Source: an uncultured Lachnospiraceae bacterium
GTDB lineage: Bacteria; Bacillota; Clostridia; Lachnospirales; Lachnospiraceae
Reading direction: 5' to 3'
Length of the DNA stretch: 45,678 bases
Assembly: GCA_910587715.1 (NCBI GenBank)
Contig: CAJUMV010000034.1
Location: forward strand, 1 to 45,678
Shown: positions 16,414 through 23,771 of the stretch, piece after piece
Numbering within the stretch: the first letter of the stretch is position 1
Layout: each line of letters begins with the position of its first letter
The notes under the pieces: model-generated
Seen by the model: only the letters and a program-made list of their open reading frames with translations
What the model was told of the DNA's origin: nothing
The model's database searches: none
Translations under genes and position numbers: made by a program

Positions 16414-17631
16414 ATGGATGCAATGACGTTAGATAAGTTCGAGGAAGCCTACGAGGTGGTGAAAGAGGTTGCTTCGGAGACGAAACTTGTGTACAGTGAT
16501 TATTTCAGCGCGCAGACCGGAAACAAGGTCTACCTGAAACCGGAAAATATGCAGCTTACGGGAGCGTATAAGCTCAGGGGCGCTTACTATAAAATCAGTA
16601 CGCTGACGGACGAAGAGCGGGCGAAAGGTCTGATTACGGCGTCCGCCGGAAACCATGCCCAGGGTGTCGCCTATGCGGCAAAATGCTACCGGGTGAAGGC
16701 GGTGATCGTGATGCCTACCACGACTCCTTTGATCAAAGTCAACCGCACGAAGAGCTATGGCGCGGAGGTGATTCTGCACGGCGACGTGTACGACGAGGCG
16801 TGCGCCCACGCGTTGGAACTGGCGGAGAAAAACGGCTATACTTTCGTGCATCCCTTCGACGATCTGGATGTGGCGACGGGACAGGGCACTATTGCCATGG
16901 AGATTATAAAAGAACTTCCTTTGGTGGACTATATTCTTGTGCCCATCGGTGGCGGCGGACTTGCCACCGGCGTATCTACGCTGGCAAAGCTTTTGAACCC
17001 CAAGATCAAGGTGATCGGCGTGGAGCCTGCGGGCGCGGCATGTATGCAGGCGTCCATCAAGGCGGGCAAGGTGCAGACTATGGCGCAGGTCAACACCATT
17101 GCGGACGGCACGGCGGTAAAAACGCCGGGTGAAAAGATTTTCCCCTATGTGAGCAAAAATCTGGACGATATCATCACGGTGGAGGATGAGGAGCTGGTAG
17201 TGGCATTCCTTGATATGGTGGAGAACCATAAGATGGTGGTGGAGAATTCCGGGCTACTGACCGTGGCGGCGCTAAAACATCTTAATGTACAGAAAAAGAA
17301 GATCGTGTCTGTGTTAAGCGGCGGAAACATGGACGTGATCACCATGGCCTCTGTGGTTCAGCACGGCCTGGTTCAGAGAGACAGAGTCTTTACGGTGTCT
17401 GTCCTGCTTCCGGACAAGCCGGGAGAGCTGGCCAAGGTGTCCGCCCTGCTGGCAGAGGAAGGGGGCAATGTCATCAAGCTGGAGCACAACCAGTTCGTCT
17501 CCATCAACCGCAACGCGGCGGTGGAACTGCGGATTACGCTGGAGGCATACGGTACCGAGCACAAAAACCAGATCATCAAAGCGCTTGAGGACAACGGCTA
17601 CCAGCCCAAACTCGTAAGGGCGAGCGTGTAA
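16414..17631 (+). CDS. ilvA: Threonine ammonia-lyase (threonine deaminase) with ACT domain
   Basis: The 405-residue PLP enzyme converts threonine to 2-oxobutyrate and ammonia, feeding isoleucine synthesis or threonine catabolism. The PLP lysine is Lys53 in LTGAYKLRGAYYK; substrate and cofactor motifs are SAGNHAQGVA and the phosphate-binding IGGGGLATG. A single C-terminal ACT domain (about 330-405, VSVLLPDKPGELAKVSALL) suggests allosteric control. The size and one ACT domain fit the shorter Gram-positive IlvA/TdcB type. AAGGAGG precedes ATG 16414 by nine bases; ATG 16423 is an alternative. It is 65 bases after ftsY and may be read from that transcript. Confidence 0.95.
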   Translation: MDAMTLDKFEEAYEVVKEVASETKLVYSDYFSAQTGNKVYLKPENMQLTGAYKLRGAYYKISTLTDEERAKGLITASAGNHAQGVAYAAKCYRVKAVIVMPTTTPLIKVNRTKSYGAEVILHGDVYDEACAHALELAEKNGYTFVHPFDDLDVATGQGTIAMEIIKELPLVDYILVPIGGGGLATGVSTLAKLLNPKIKVIGVEPAGAACMQASIKAGKVQTMAQVNTIADGTAVKTPGEKIFPYVSKNLDDIITVEDEELVVAFLDMVENHKMVVENSGLLTVAALKHLNVQKKKIVSVLSGGNMDVITMASVVQHGLVQRDRVFTVSVLLPDKPGELAKVSALLAEEGGNVIKLEHNQFVSINRNAAVELRITLEAYGTEHKNQIIKALEDNGYQPKLVRASV

Positions 17632-17681
17632 ATATGTTATAAAATGGATATGACTAAAGAAAAAGGACAGGTCTCATATTC

Positions 17682-18530
17682 ATGCAGAAAATAAAGAAAT
17701 ATGTTATTATAACGGCAGCGGCATTTGCGTATGCCGTGGGGGTCAGTCTCTTCACGGATCCCAACAATATGGCGCCGGGCGGTGTGACCGGTATCGCTAT
17801 TATTTTGAGCAGACTGTTTCCGGTCAGCACAGGTACGTTTATCATGCTGATCAATATACCGATTCTGTTTTTTGCGGTCTGGAAATTCGGAATCGCTCTC
17901 ACGGTATCTACGATTTATGCCACAGCGCTGATTTCTTTTTTTACAAATGTGCTGTCGGCGTACGGGGCGGCTACGGATGATACCCTTTTGGCGGCGCTTG
18001 TGGGCGGCAGCTTAACAGCCATATCCATCGGCGTGATTTTCCGTGCAGGAGCTACCACAGGCGGTATGGATATCATCGTTAAGGCGCTCCGGCTTCAATT
18101 TCCGCATCTGAAGACGGGCAAAATCTTCTTTATCGCGGACGCACTTGTAGTGACTCTTTCGGGTATTGTGTTTCGGGATTTGAACGCCGCGCTGTATGCG
18201 GCGATTTCCGCCATCTGCACCTCCGTGGTGATGGATATCGTGCTCTACGGCAGGGATGAAGCGAAGCTGTTGTATATTATAAGCGGCAGGGCGGAGGAAA
18301 TCGCGGGGCGTCTTTTGTCGGATTTGGATATCGGCGTGACATATATAAAAGGGCAGGGCGCATATAGTGGAGATAACAAGCGGGTGATCATGTGCGTGGT
18401 GAAAAAGCCGGTATCGCCCAGAGCGGAGGAAATCGTCAAACAGGAGGACCCCAATTCCTTTATGATCATAACAAGCGCGACAGAGGTCTTCGGGGAAGGG
18501 TACAAAAGCTATTTTAGTGAGCGTATGTAA
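17682..18530 (+). CDS. YitT family membrane protein with DUF2179 domain
   Basis: The 282-residue protein has about five hydrophobic membrane segments in its first 190 residues, including the family signature NNMAPGGVTGIAII near the N-terminus and FRAGATTGGMDIIVK. A soluble DUF2179 domain (about 215-278, DLDIGVTYIKGQGAYSG) closes the protein. The YitT family is widespread in Firmicutes in multiple copies; its transported molecule or function is not established. The ribosome site is weak (AGGACAGG at a long distance). The GH25 lysozyme gene follows by 26 bases, suggesting one transcript. Confidence 0.9.
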   Translation: MQKIKKYVIITAAAFAYAVGVSLFTDPNNMAPGGVTGIAIILSRLFPVSTGTFIMLINIPILFFAVWKFGIALTVSTIYATALISFFTNVLSAYGAATDDTLLAALVGGSLTAISIGVIFRAGATTGGMDIIVKALRLQFPHLKTGKIFFIADALVVTLSGIVFRDLNAALYAAISAICTSVVMDIVLYGRDEAKLLYIISGRAEEIAGRLLSDLDIGVTYIKGQGAYSGDNKRVIMCVVKKPVSPRAEEIVKQEDPNSFMIITSATEVFGEGYKSYFSERM

Positions 18531-18556
18531 AAGATGCGCATATAAAAGGAGAGTTT

Positions 18557-19693
18557 ATGCAGGAGAATCATTCGCAGGGGAAACGGTCCAAAAAGAAGCG
18601 AAGGAGAAGTGAGAACAGTATTCTGGCGGGTTCTATTCTTCTCTGTATCGTTACTTTGACGGCGGTGACAATTTGTCTGGTCATGGTGTTTCAGTACCGG
18701 GCGGTTCAGCAGAAGAACACGGCGGTTATGAGCGAGCTGGAAGCAATTCGTTTGAAAGAGGAAGCGGCATATAATCAAGCGGAAGTAGACGCCATGATTG
18801 AGAGCGCGGTAGAGGAAGCGAAAGAGAAAACGGGAGAAGAGGTGGAAGAGAGAATCCTTGACCGGCTAAAGGGATTTATGACTTCCGGCCAGGGAACGAC
18901 TGAGATGCTCCGTTCCTTTTTCCCGGATGAGATCGTGGTGGCTGACGCCGGGCAGTATTATTTTTTTCCGATTCTGGAAGCGCTTGCTAAAAATACATAT
19001 GATCCGGATTCTTTTCTCGCGGACAGGGATGGTGTCATGCACTATTATGAGGACGGGAATCTTGCTTCCCGCAAGGGCATAGACGTTTCCCGATATCAGG
19101 ACAGGATCGACTGGGAAAAGGTAGCGGAGGATGAGGTGGATTATGCCTTTATCCGTCTGGGCATCCGGGGCTATACCGAGGGGGAGATTCTGGAGGATGA
19201 AACATTTGAGAGGAATATCAAAGGCGCGTTAAAGAATGATATTGACGTGGGCGTTTACTTTTTTACGCAGGCAATGAGTGTGGAGGAAGCGGAGGAGGAA
19301 GCGGAGTTTGTGATTGAATCCATCACGCCCTACAAGGTGACATATCCCGTGGTCATTGATGTGGAAGCGGTGACGAGCGCAAAGGCGAGGGGAAATGATC
19401 TGACGAGCGAGGAGCGGACGAAATACTGTATTGCTTTTTGTGAAAAAATAAAAGAAGCCGGTTATACGCCTATGATTTATGGCAATTTAAAGACTTTTAT
19501 GCTGCTCCTTAACATAGAGGAGTTGGAGGAATATGATAAATGGTTTGCCTACTATGATGACAAGTATTATTTCCCTTATGAATTTAAAATCTGGCAGTAT
19601 ACCAATAAGGGGACGGTTTCCGGCATCAAGGGTGACGTGGATTTGAATATCAGCTTTGAGACACCGAAGGAAATTGACGAAGAAGAGGACTAG
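18557..19693 (+). CDS. Membrane-anchored GH25 lysozyme (muramidase)
   Basis: The 378-residue protein has a very basic cytoplasmic head (KRSKKKRRRS), one membrane helix at about 22-45, a Glu-rich coiled coil (48-105) and an extracellular GH25 domain (about 172-372). Visible catalytic features are GIDVSRYQ (Asp176) and VVIDVEAV (Asp268, Glu270), with DVDLNISF near the end. GH25 enzymes cut beta-1,4 bonds between N-acetylmuramic acid and N-acetylglucosamine. The uncleaved anchor implies action at the cell's own wall and not release. AAAAGGAGAG precedes the start, and the gene is 26 bases after the YitT gene. Confidence 0.93.
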   Translation: MQENHSQGKRSKKKRRRSENSILAGSILLCIVTLTAVTICLVMVFQYRAVQQKNTAVMSELEAIRLKEEAAYNQAEVDAMIESAVEEAKEKTGEEVEERILDRLKGFMTSGQGTTEMLRSFFPDEIVVADAGQYYFFPILEALAKNTYDPDSFLADRDGVMHYYEDGNLASRKGIDVSRYQDRIDWEKVAEDEVDYAFIRLGIRGYTEGEILEDETFERNIKGALKNDIDVGVYFFTQAMSVEEAEEEAEFVIESITPYKVTYPVVIDVEAVTSAKARGNDLTSEERTKYCIAFCEKIKEAGYTPMIYGNLKTFMLLLNIEELEEYDKWFAYYDDKYYFPYEFKIWQYTNKGTVSGIKGDVDLNISFETPKEIDEEED

Positions 19694-19749
19694 CAGGGGC
19701 AGCAAACGGAAGTAATATAAAATACAAAAAGGAAAGGCGGGGTTACGAC

Positions 19750-20418
19750 ATGAAATACGAATTTGAAGGTACTGTAGAATTTCGGGAGAATGAGAATGCC
19801 ATCTCCGTGCCCTTCAATGTATGGGAGGTATGTGAGAAGGTGGGGGATGCGCCGGTACGGGTCTGCTTTGATGACGTGTGCTTTATCTGCGACCTTCTGC
19901 CGAAAGGACAGGGATATTATGATATTCCTGTCAGTCAGGACACACTGTCCAAGGTGGAGCTCGGGAAAAAATATCTGATTTCCATTGAGATCGTGGGCAA
20001 TGTAATGAGTGCGGGCGGGAACAGCCCCTACAGCGTGGAGCACCCGATTCGCAAAATTGACGGGGTGGAGCTGGTAACACAGCCCTGGGACGGTCTGTGC
20101 GGACAGTCCTGCATCGCTATGATTGCGGGGACGACATTGGATGAAGCGTGCGACATTATGAAATGCAGGGAATGGCAGGCGAATATGAGCAAAATGATTG
20201 CTACGCTGGAGTATCTGGGCATCCGTCATGCGGATAAGATTGTGTATACGCTTGGCAGGGACGTGGAGCTGCCGAAGTGCACGATCATCATGGAGCGCAT
20301 GGGCAGATACAGCCATTATCTGGTGGGATACGACGGGAAGTATTATGATCCCAATCTGGGTGTGATCAAAGAGTTTGACAAGGCAAAGATGGTAGGGTAT
20401 CTGGAAATTATTGTGTAG
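19750..20418 (+). CDS. DUF1905-like domain fused to a C39-like cysteine peptidase
   Basis: The 222-residue protein begins with a small beta-barrel-like domain (1-98; YEFEGTVEF and LGKKYLISIEIVGNVM resemble DUF1905). A papain/C39-like peptidase domain (105-222) follows. Candidate active-site residues are all present: Gln111 (oxyanion), Cys117 in GLCGQSCIAM, His189 in YSHYLVGYDG and Asp200 in YYDPN. There is no signal peptide or membrane segment, so it should be cytoplasmic. C39 peptidases cleave double-glycine leaders of exported peptides, but no such precursor or transporter is adjacent and the substrate is unknown. AAAGGCGGGG precedes ATG 19750; the gene is 56 bases after the lysozyme gene and ends at a strong terminator. 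Confidence 0.78.
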   Translation: MKYEFEGTVEFRENENAISVPFNVWEVCEKVGDAPVRVCFDDVCFICDLLPKGQGYYDIPVSQDTLSKVELGKKYLISIEIVGNVMSAGGNSPYSVEHPIRKIDGVELVTQPWDGLCGQSCIAMIAGTTLDEACDIMKCREWQANMSKMIATLEYLGIRHADKIVYTLGRDVELPKCTIIMERMGRYSHYLVGYDGKYYDPNLGVIKEFDKAKMVGYLEIIV

Positions 20419-20423
20419 TATCA

Positions 20424-20459
20424 AAAAAGCTGTCCTCTGTTAGCCGGGGACAGCTTTTT
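20424..20459. terminator. Bidirectional terminator between convergent genes
   Basis: A perfect 12-base stem (20424-20435 with 20448-20459) encloses a 12-base loop, with A-run on one side and T-run on the other, so it can serve both the cysteine peptidase gene (plus) and the PocR chemoreceptor gene (minus). Confidence 0.95.
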
Positions 20460-20495
20460 CAACTGTAAGTCAGAAGAGAAGATTGAAAAATAACA

Positions 20496-21269
20496 CTATG
20501 ACTCGTTCATTTTATGTATAGATTCCGCAATGCTGTTTGCGTCCTGCGTGATCTTCTTGTAAATTTCCGTGGACTGCTTGGAGAAGGTACCCATCTGTTT
20601 CGCGATGATGCCGAAGCCTGCGCCTGCCGCACCGACTCTGGCGGTCTCGATGGAGGCGTTTAACGCCATGATTGTCTGCTTGGAGGCGATGGCTTCCAGC
20701 TCCCTGGTATTTTCCTTAATCCGTGTCACAGTTTCCGTGGCGCTTGCGATTTCTTCTTCCCACACATGAATCTTTTTATATTCTGTTGCGCTCATATATT
20801 CCTGTACAATCAGGATATTCACCATGTCATTCAGAAGGGAAACGGCTGCGCGGATGGCAGACTCCGTGCGTACAGGCACCTTGCGGGCGGCACGGATGTA
20901 AACGTCCGGATCAAGCCCAAGCTCTGCGGCGAGGGACGCAAGTTTTTCCTCGTCCGGCTCGCGGGAGAAGACTTGTCCACCGGTTAAACGCCCTAATTTT
21001 TCACCGTTTAAAACGATATCGACGGAAAACTCCATAAGCCCTGCGTGGCACTCGTAAACGCCCTGACCGTCAGCAGTACATTTCTGACAGCGCTTGGCGC
21101 CTTCCTGACAGCCCTGGGTCTGCTTCGTACAAAAGTCGGTAAAGCCGCTTCCTTTTGTGATATAGTTGCCTTCGGTATCCATGGCAATGGCGGCAAGACC
21201 GGTAGCCTGTGAAAAAGTATCCTGAATTTTCTGTAAATGGGACAAATCCATAAAATCTGAGAGTTTCAT
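20496..21269 (-). CDS. Soluble short chemoreceptor: PocR sensor plus truncated MCP signalling tip
   Basis: The 257-residue protein has no membrane segment. Residues 5-160 are a PocR-type ligand-binding domain (LQKIQDTFSQATGLAAIAMD) with a cysteine cluster C47, C54, C61, C64 and C74. Residues 165-257 are the chemoreceptor tip, LNASIETARVGAAGAGFGIIAKQMGTFSKQS, without the long methylation helices of a full receptor. It should sense a cytoplasmic ligand; PocR itself responds to 1,2-propanediol, but the ligand here is unknown. GGAGGGG lies about ten bases before ATG 21269. It is divergent from the response regulator gene at 21380, with overlapping promoters. Confidence 0.9.
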   Translation of the reverse strand: MKLSDFMDLSHLQKIQDTFSQATGLAAIAMDTEGNYITKGSGFTDFCTKQTQGCQEGAKRCQKCTADGQGVYECHAGLMEFSVDIVLNGEKLGRLTGGQVFSREPDEEKLASLAAELGLDPDVYIRAARKVPVRTESAIRAAVSLLNDMVNILIVQEYMSATEYKKIHVWEEEIASATETVTRIKENTRELEAIASKQTIMALNASIETARVGAAGAGFGIIAKQMGTFSKQSTEIYKKITQDANSIAESIHKMNES

Positions 21270-21303
21270 GCGGTACTACCCCTCCTTTAACAATATTGTA
21301 TTT

Positions 21304-21332
21304 ATTATAGCATGTTTTTTGCCATATGCCTA
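21304..21332 (-). promoter_or_regulatory. Candidate promoter of the PocR chemoreceptor gene
   Basis: On the minus strand, TATAAT (21309-21304) is preceded at 17 bases by TAGGCA (21332-21327), a four-of-six -35 match. It lies 35 bases before the start codon and overlaps the divergent promoter of the response regulator. Confidence 0.5.
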
Positions 21333-21352
21333 TCCCCTTTATATGGTATAAT
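21319..21352 (+). promoter_or_regulatory. Candidate promoter of the RR-HK-ABC operon
   Basis: TTGCCA (21319-21324) is followed at 17 bases by TATGGT (21342-21347); a perfect TATAAT overlaps it at 21347-21352. It lies about 30 bases before the response regulator ATG. Confidence 0.5.
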
Positions 21353-21379
21353 ACAAAATAAAAAAGGCGGGACAACAGG

Positions 21380-22063
21380 ATGATGACGGAAATTTATTAT
21401 GCCGAGGATGATTCGGGTATTGCGGATGCGGTGAAGGAATATCTGGAGCGGAAACAGATAAAGGTGGCGGTATACAACACGCTTGCGGATTTGCGGCAGG
21501 CATTGGCAAGAAAGCTGCCTGCGATGGTGCTGCTTGACTGGAATATGCCGGACGGACAAGGCGACGGGCTGTGCCGGTGGATTCGCGGAAACTGGAAGGA
21601 ACTGCCGATTATCTTTCTGACGGTGCGGGGTGAAAGCCCGGATATTGTCTCGGGGTTTGAGAGTGGGGCGGACGACTATGTGGTGAAGCCTTTCGCGCTG
21701 GAGGTATTGCATTCCAGAGTACAGGCGCTCCTGAGGCGGAGCGGGAACGTGAGCGGGCAGTATTTATCCTGTGGCGAAATTGCCATGGATCTAAACCGTA
21801 TGATCGTTACCTGCGGATTAGAGGAGATAAGTGTGAGCGCAGTAGAGTATCAGGTGCTTTTATGCCTGATGCGGAATAAGGGAAGAATTGTGACGAGAGA
21901 AAAATTATTGGAACAGGTGTGGGATATAAACGGAAACTATGTGAATGACAATACGCTGACGGTGACGGTCAAGCGTCTGCGGGATAAGCTGGGAAAGCCG
22001 CTCTGTCTGAAAACAGTCCGAAGCGTGGGTTATCGCATGGAGGATACGCTATGGAAAGAGTGA
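21380..22063 (+). CDS. OmpR-family response regulator
   Basis: The 227-residue regulator has a receiver domain (1-120) with acidic pocket Glu9, Asp10, Asp11, phospho-acceptor Asp53 in LLDWNMPDG, and the conserved VVKPF lysine. A winged-helix DNA-binding domain (about 130-225) ends with VNDNTLTVTVKRLRDKLG and TVRSVGYRM. It overlaps the histidine kinase gene by 13 bases and heads a four-gene set with an ABC transporter, the layout of BceRS-type antimicrobial peptide sensing and resistance modules. The likely target is the transporter operon itself, which is inference. ATG 21383 is an alternative start. Confidence 0.95.
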   Translation: MMTEIYYAEDDSGIADAVKEYLERKQIKVAVYNTLADLRQALARKLPAMVLLDWNMPDGQGDGLCRWIRGNWKELPIIFLTVRGESPDIVSGFESGADDYVVKPFALEVLHSRVQALLRRSGNVSGQYLSCGEIAMDLNRMIVTCGLEEISVSAVEYQVLLCLMRNKGRIVTREKLLEQVWDINGNYVNDNTLTVTVKRLRDKLGKPLCLKTVRSVGYRMEDTLWKE

Positions 22064-23025
22064 AATTCGTAAAAACAGAGTGGGGACATGTCTTGGCGGT
22101 TATCCTGTCTGTCTTTTGCACTGCGGCTATGCTTGTTTCGGGTCATTATGCAGTCAGGCTGGCAGGTATCTTTGTTTTGATGGCTGTGCTTATGTATCGG
22201 AAGAGAAGAGAGAGCTGCAAAATACAGGCGCTTACGGCATATCTGGAACAGGCGAATGCGGGGAACGCGCCTGTTCTGTCTACACTGGGGGAGGACGATC
22301 TTTCCAGACTGGAGGATCAGATATATAAGTCCGTGACTTATCTTTACCAGACAAGAGAGGAAGCGGTGCGGGCGAAAAACGAGTTTGCGCATAATCTGTC
22401 CAATATTGCGCACCAGATTAAAACGCCGATTACAGCCATTTCCCTGTGTGTGCAGAATATGGACGGGGAGGAAAGGAAAAAGGAGCGGGAGCAGATTTTA
22501 AGACAGCTTACGAGACTGACACATCTGGAAGAGGCATTGCTTCTTCTGGCGCGTCTGGATGCAGGCACGCTGGTTTTAAAACGGGAAAAAACGGATGTCT
22601 ATACCCTGCTTATGCTTGCGGCGGATAATCTGCAGGAGATTTTCGGACAGTCACAGGTAATCGCTGATATTCCGGAACTTGGGGAAATGGCGGTAAACGT
22701 CGATAGGGAATGGACCATGGAAGCGGTTATGAATTTGATGAAAAACTGTGCGGAGCACAATGCGGGAGGATGCGTGCATTGTTCTTACGGGCAGAATCCC
22801 CTGTATACGGAAATATTGATTTGGGATGAAGGCGCAGGATTTGACAGGGAGGATATGCCCCATCTGTTTGAACGGTTTTATCGGGGGAAAAACGCGAAAG
22901 AAGGAGGAATTGGCATCGGGCTTGCCCTGGCAAAGGAATTGATCGGGCGGCAGAACGGCATCATACGCGCGGAGAATTGGCCGGAGGGCGGCGCCTGTTT
23001 TACCATTCGCTTTTACCGTCACTGA
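22051..23025 (+). CDS. Intramembrane-sensing-type histidine kinase
   Basis: The 324-residue kinase has two closely spaced membrane helices (about 12-30 and 34-50) with only a few residues between them, so it has almost no extracellular sensor, as in BceS/VraS-like kinases. The phospho-acceptor is His121 in NIAHQIKTPIT. The ATPase domain shows MNLMKNCAEHN (N box), IWDEGAGFD (G1), FERFYRG and GGIGIGLALAKELI (G2). Kinases of this type take their signal from the neighbouring ABC permease. It overlaps the response regulator gene by 13 bases and lies 60 bases before the ATPase gene. Confidence 0.94.
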   Translation: MERVKFVKTEWGHVLAVILSVFCTAAMLVSGHYAVRLAGIFVLMAVLMYRKRRESCKIQALTAYLEQANAGNAPVLSTLGEDDLSRLEDQIYKSVTYLYQTREEAVRAKNEFAHNLSNIAHQIKTPITAISLCVQNMDGEERKKEREQILRQLTRLTHLEEALLLLARLDAGTLVLKREKTDVYTLLMLAADNLQEIFGQSQVIADIPELGEMAVNVDREWTMEAVMNLMKNCAEHNAGGCVHCSYGQNPLYTEILIWDEGAGFDREDMPHLFERFYRGKNAKEGGIGIGLALAKELIGRQNGIIRAENWPEGGACFTIRFYRH

Positions 23026-23085
23026 GTTGTCACTTTCGCCTGTTATGATAAAGAAAAAAGATAGGCAAAAGGAGGAAACAGACGG

Positions 23086-23766
23086 GTGAATATTCTGACG
23101 TGTGAAGGGGTAACTAAGGTGTACGGCTCCGGGGACAATCGGGTGACGGCGCTGGCGGGGATTGACCTTACGGTTGACAGGGGAGAATTTGTGGCGATTA
23201 CGGGGGCGTCCGGCTCGGGGAAGTCTACGCTTTTGCATATTCTGGGGAGCGTGGACAAGCCGACGGGCGGCAGGATAACCGTGGAGGGAACCGACCTCTC
23301 CGAACTGAATCAGACGCAGGCGGCAATTTTCCGGCGCAGGAAGGTGGGGCTGGTGTACCAGTTTTATAATCTGATCCCCACGCTGACGGTGCGGAAAAAC
23401 ATTCTGATGCCGCTTGCACTGGATAAAAAGAAACCGAATGAAGCGTATTTTGAGGAAGTGGTAAAGACGCTTGGGCTTTCGGAGCGGCTGGAGGCTTTGC
23501 CAAATCAGCTTTCCGGCGGGCAGCAGCAGAGGGTGGCGATCGCCCGCTCCCTGATTTACCGCCCGGCGTTACTCTTGGCGGACGAGCCGACAGGCAATCT
23601 GGATCAGAAAAATTCCGGGGAAATCATGGACATGCTCAAACTTTCCAACCGGAACATGAAGCAGACCATAGTGCTGATTACCCACGATGAAAAGATTGCG
23701 CTGGAGGCGGACAGAATCATCACCATAGAGGACGGCCGCATTGTGGGCGATGAGAGAAGGAGGTAG
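23086..23766 (+). CDS. ABC transporter ATPase, MacB/BceA type
   Basis: The 226-residue ATPase powers the FtsX-type permease encoded next. Walker A is GASGSGKST (about 39-47), the signature LSGGQQQRVAIARSL, Walker B LLLADEPTGNLD, followed by a switch histidine in VLITHDEK. The sequence matches the LolD/MacB/BceA subfamily. GTG 23086 follows AGGAGG by ten bases. Its last bases include the ribosome site of the permease gene. Confidence 0.95.
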   Translation: MNILTCEGVTKVYGSGDNRVTALAGIDLTVDRGEFVAITGASGSGKSTLLHILGSVDKPTGGRITVEGTDLSELNQTQAAIFRRRKVGLVYQFYNLIPTLTVRKNILMPLALDKKKPNEAYFEEVVKTLGLSERLEALPNQLSGGQQQRVAIARSLIYRPALLLADEPTGNLDQKNSGEIMDMLKLSNRNMKQTIVLITHDEKIALEADRIITIEDGRIVGDERRR

Positions 23767-23771
23767 TGCAG

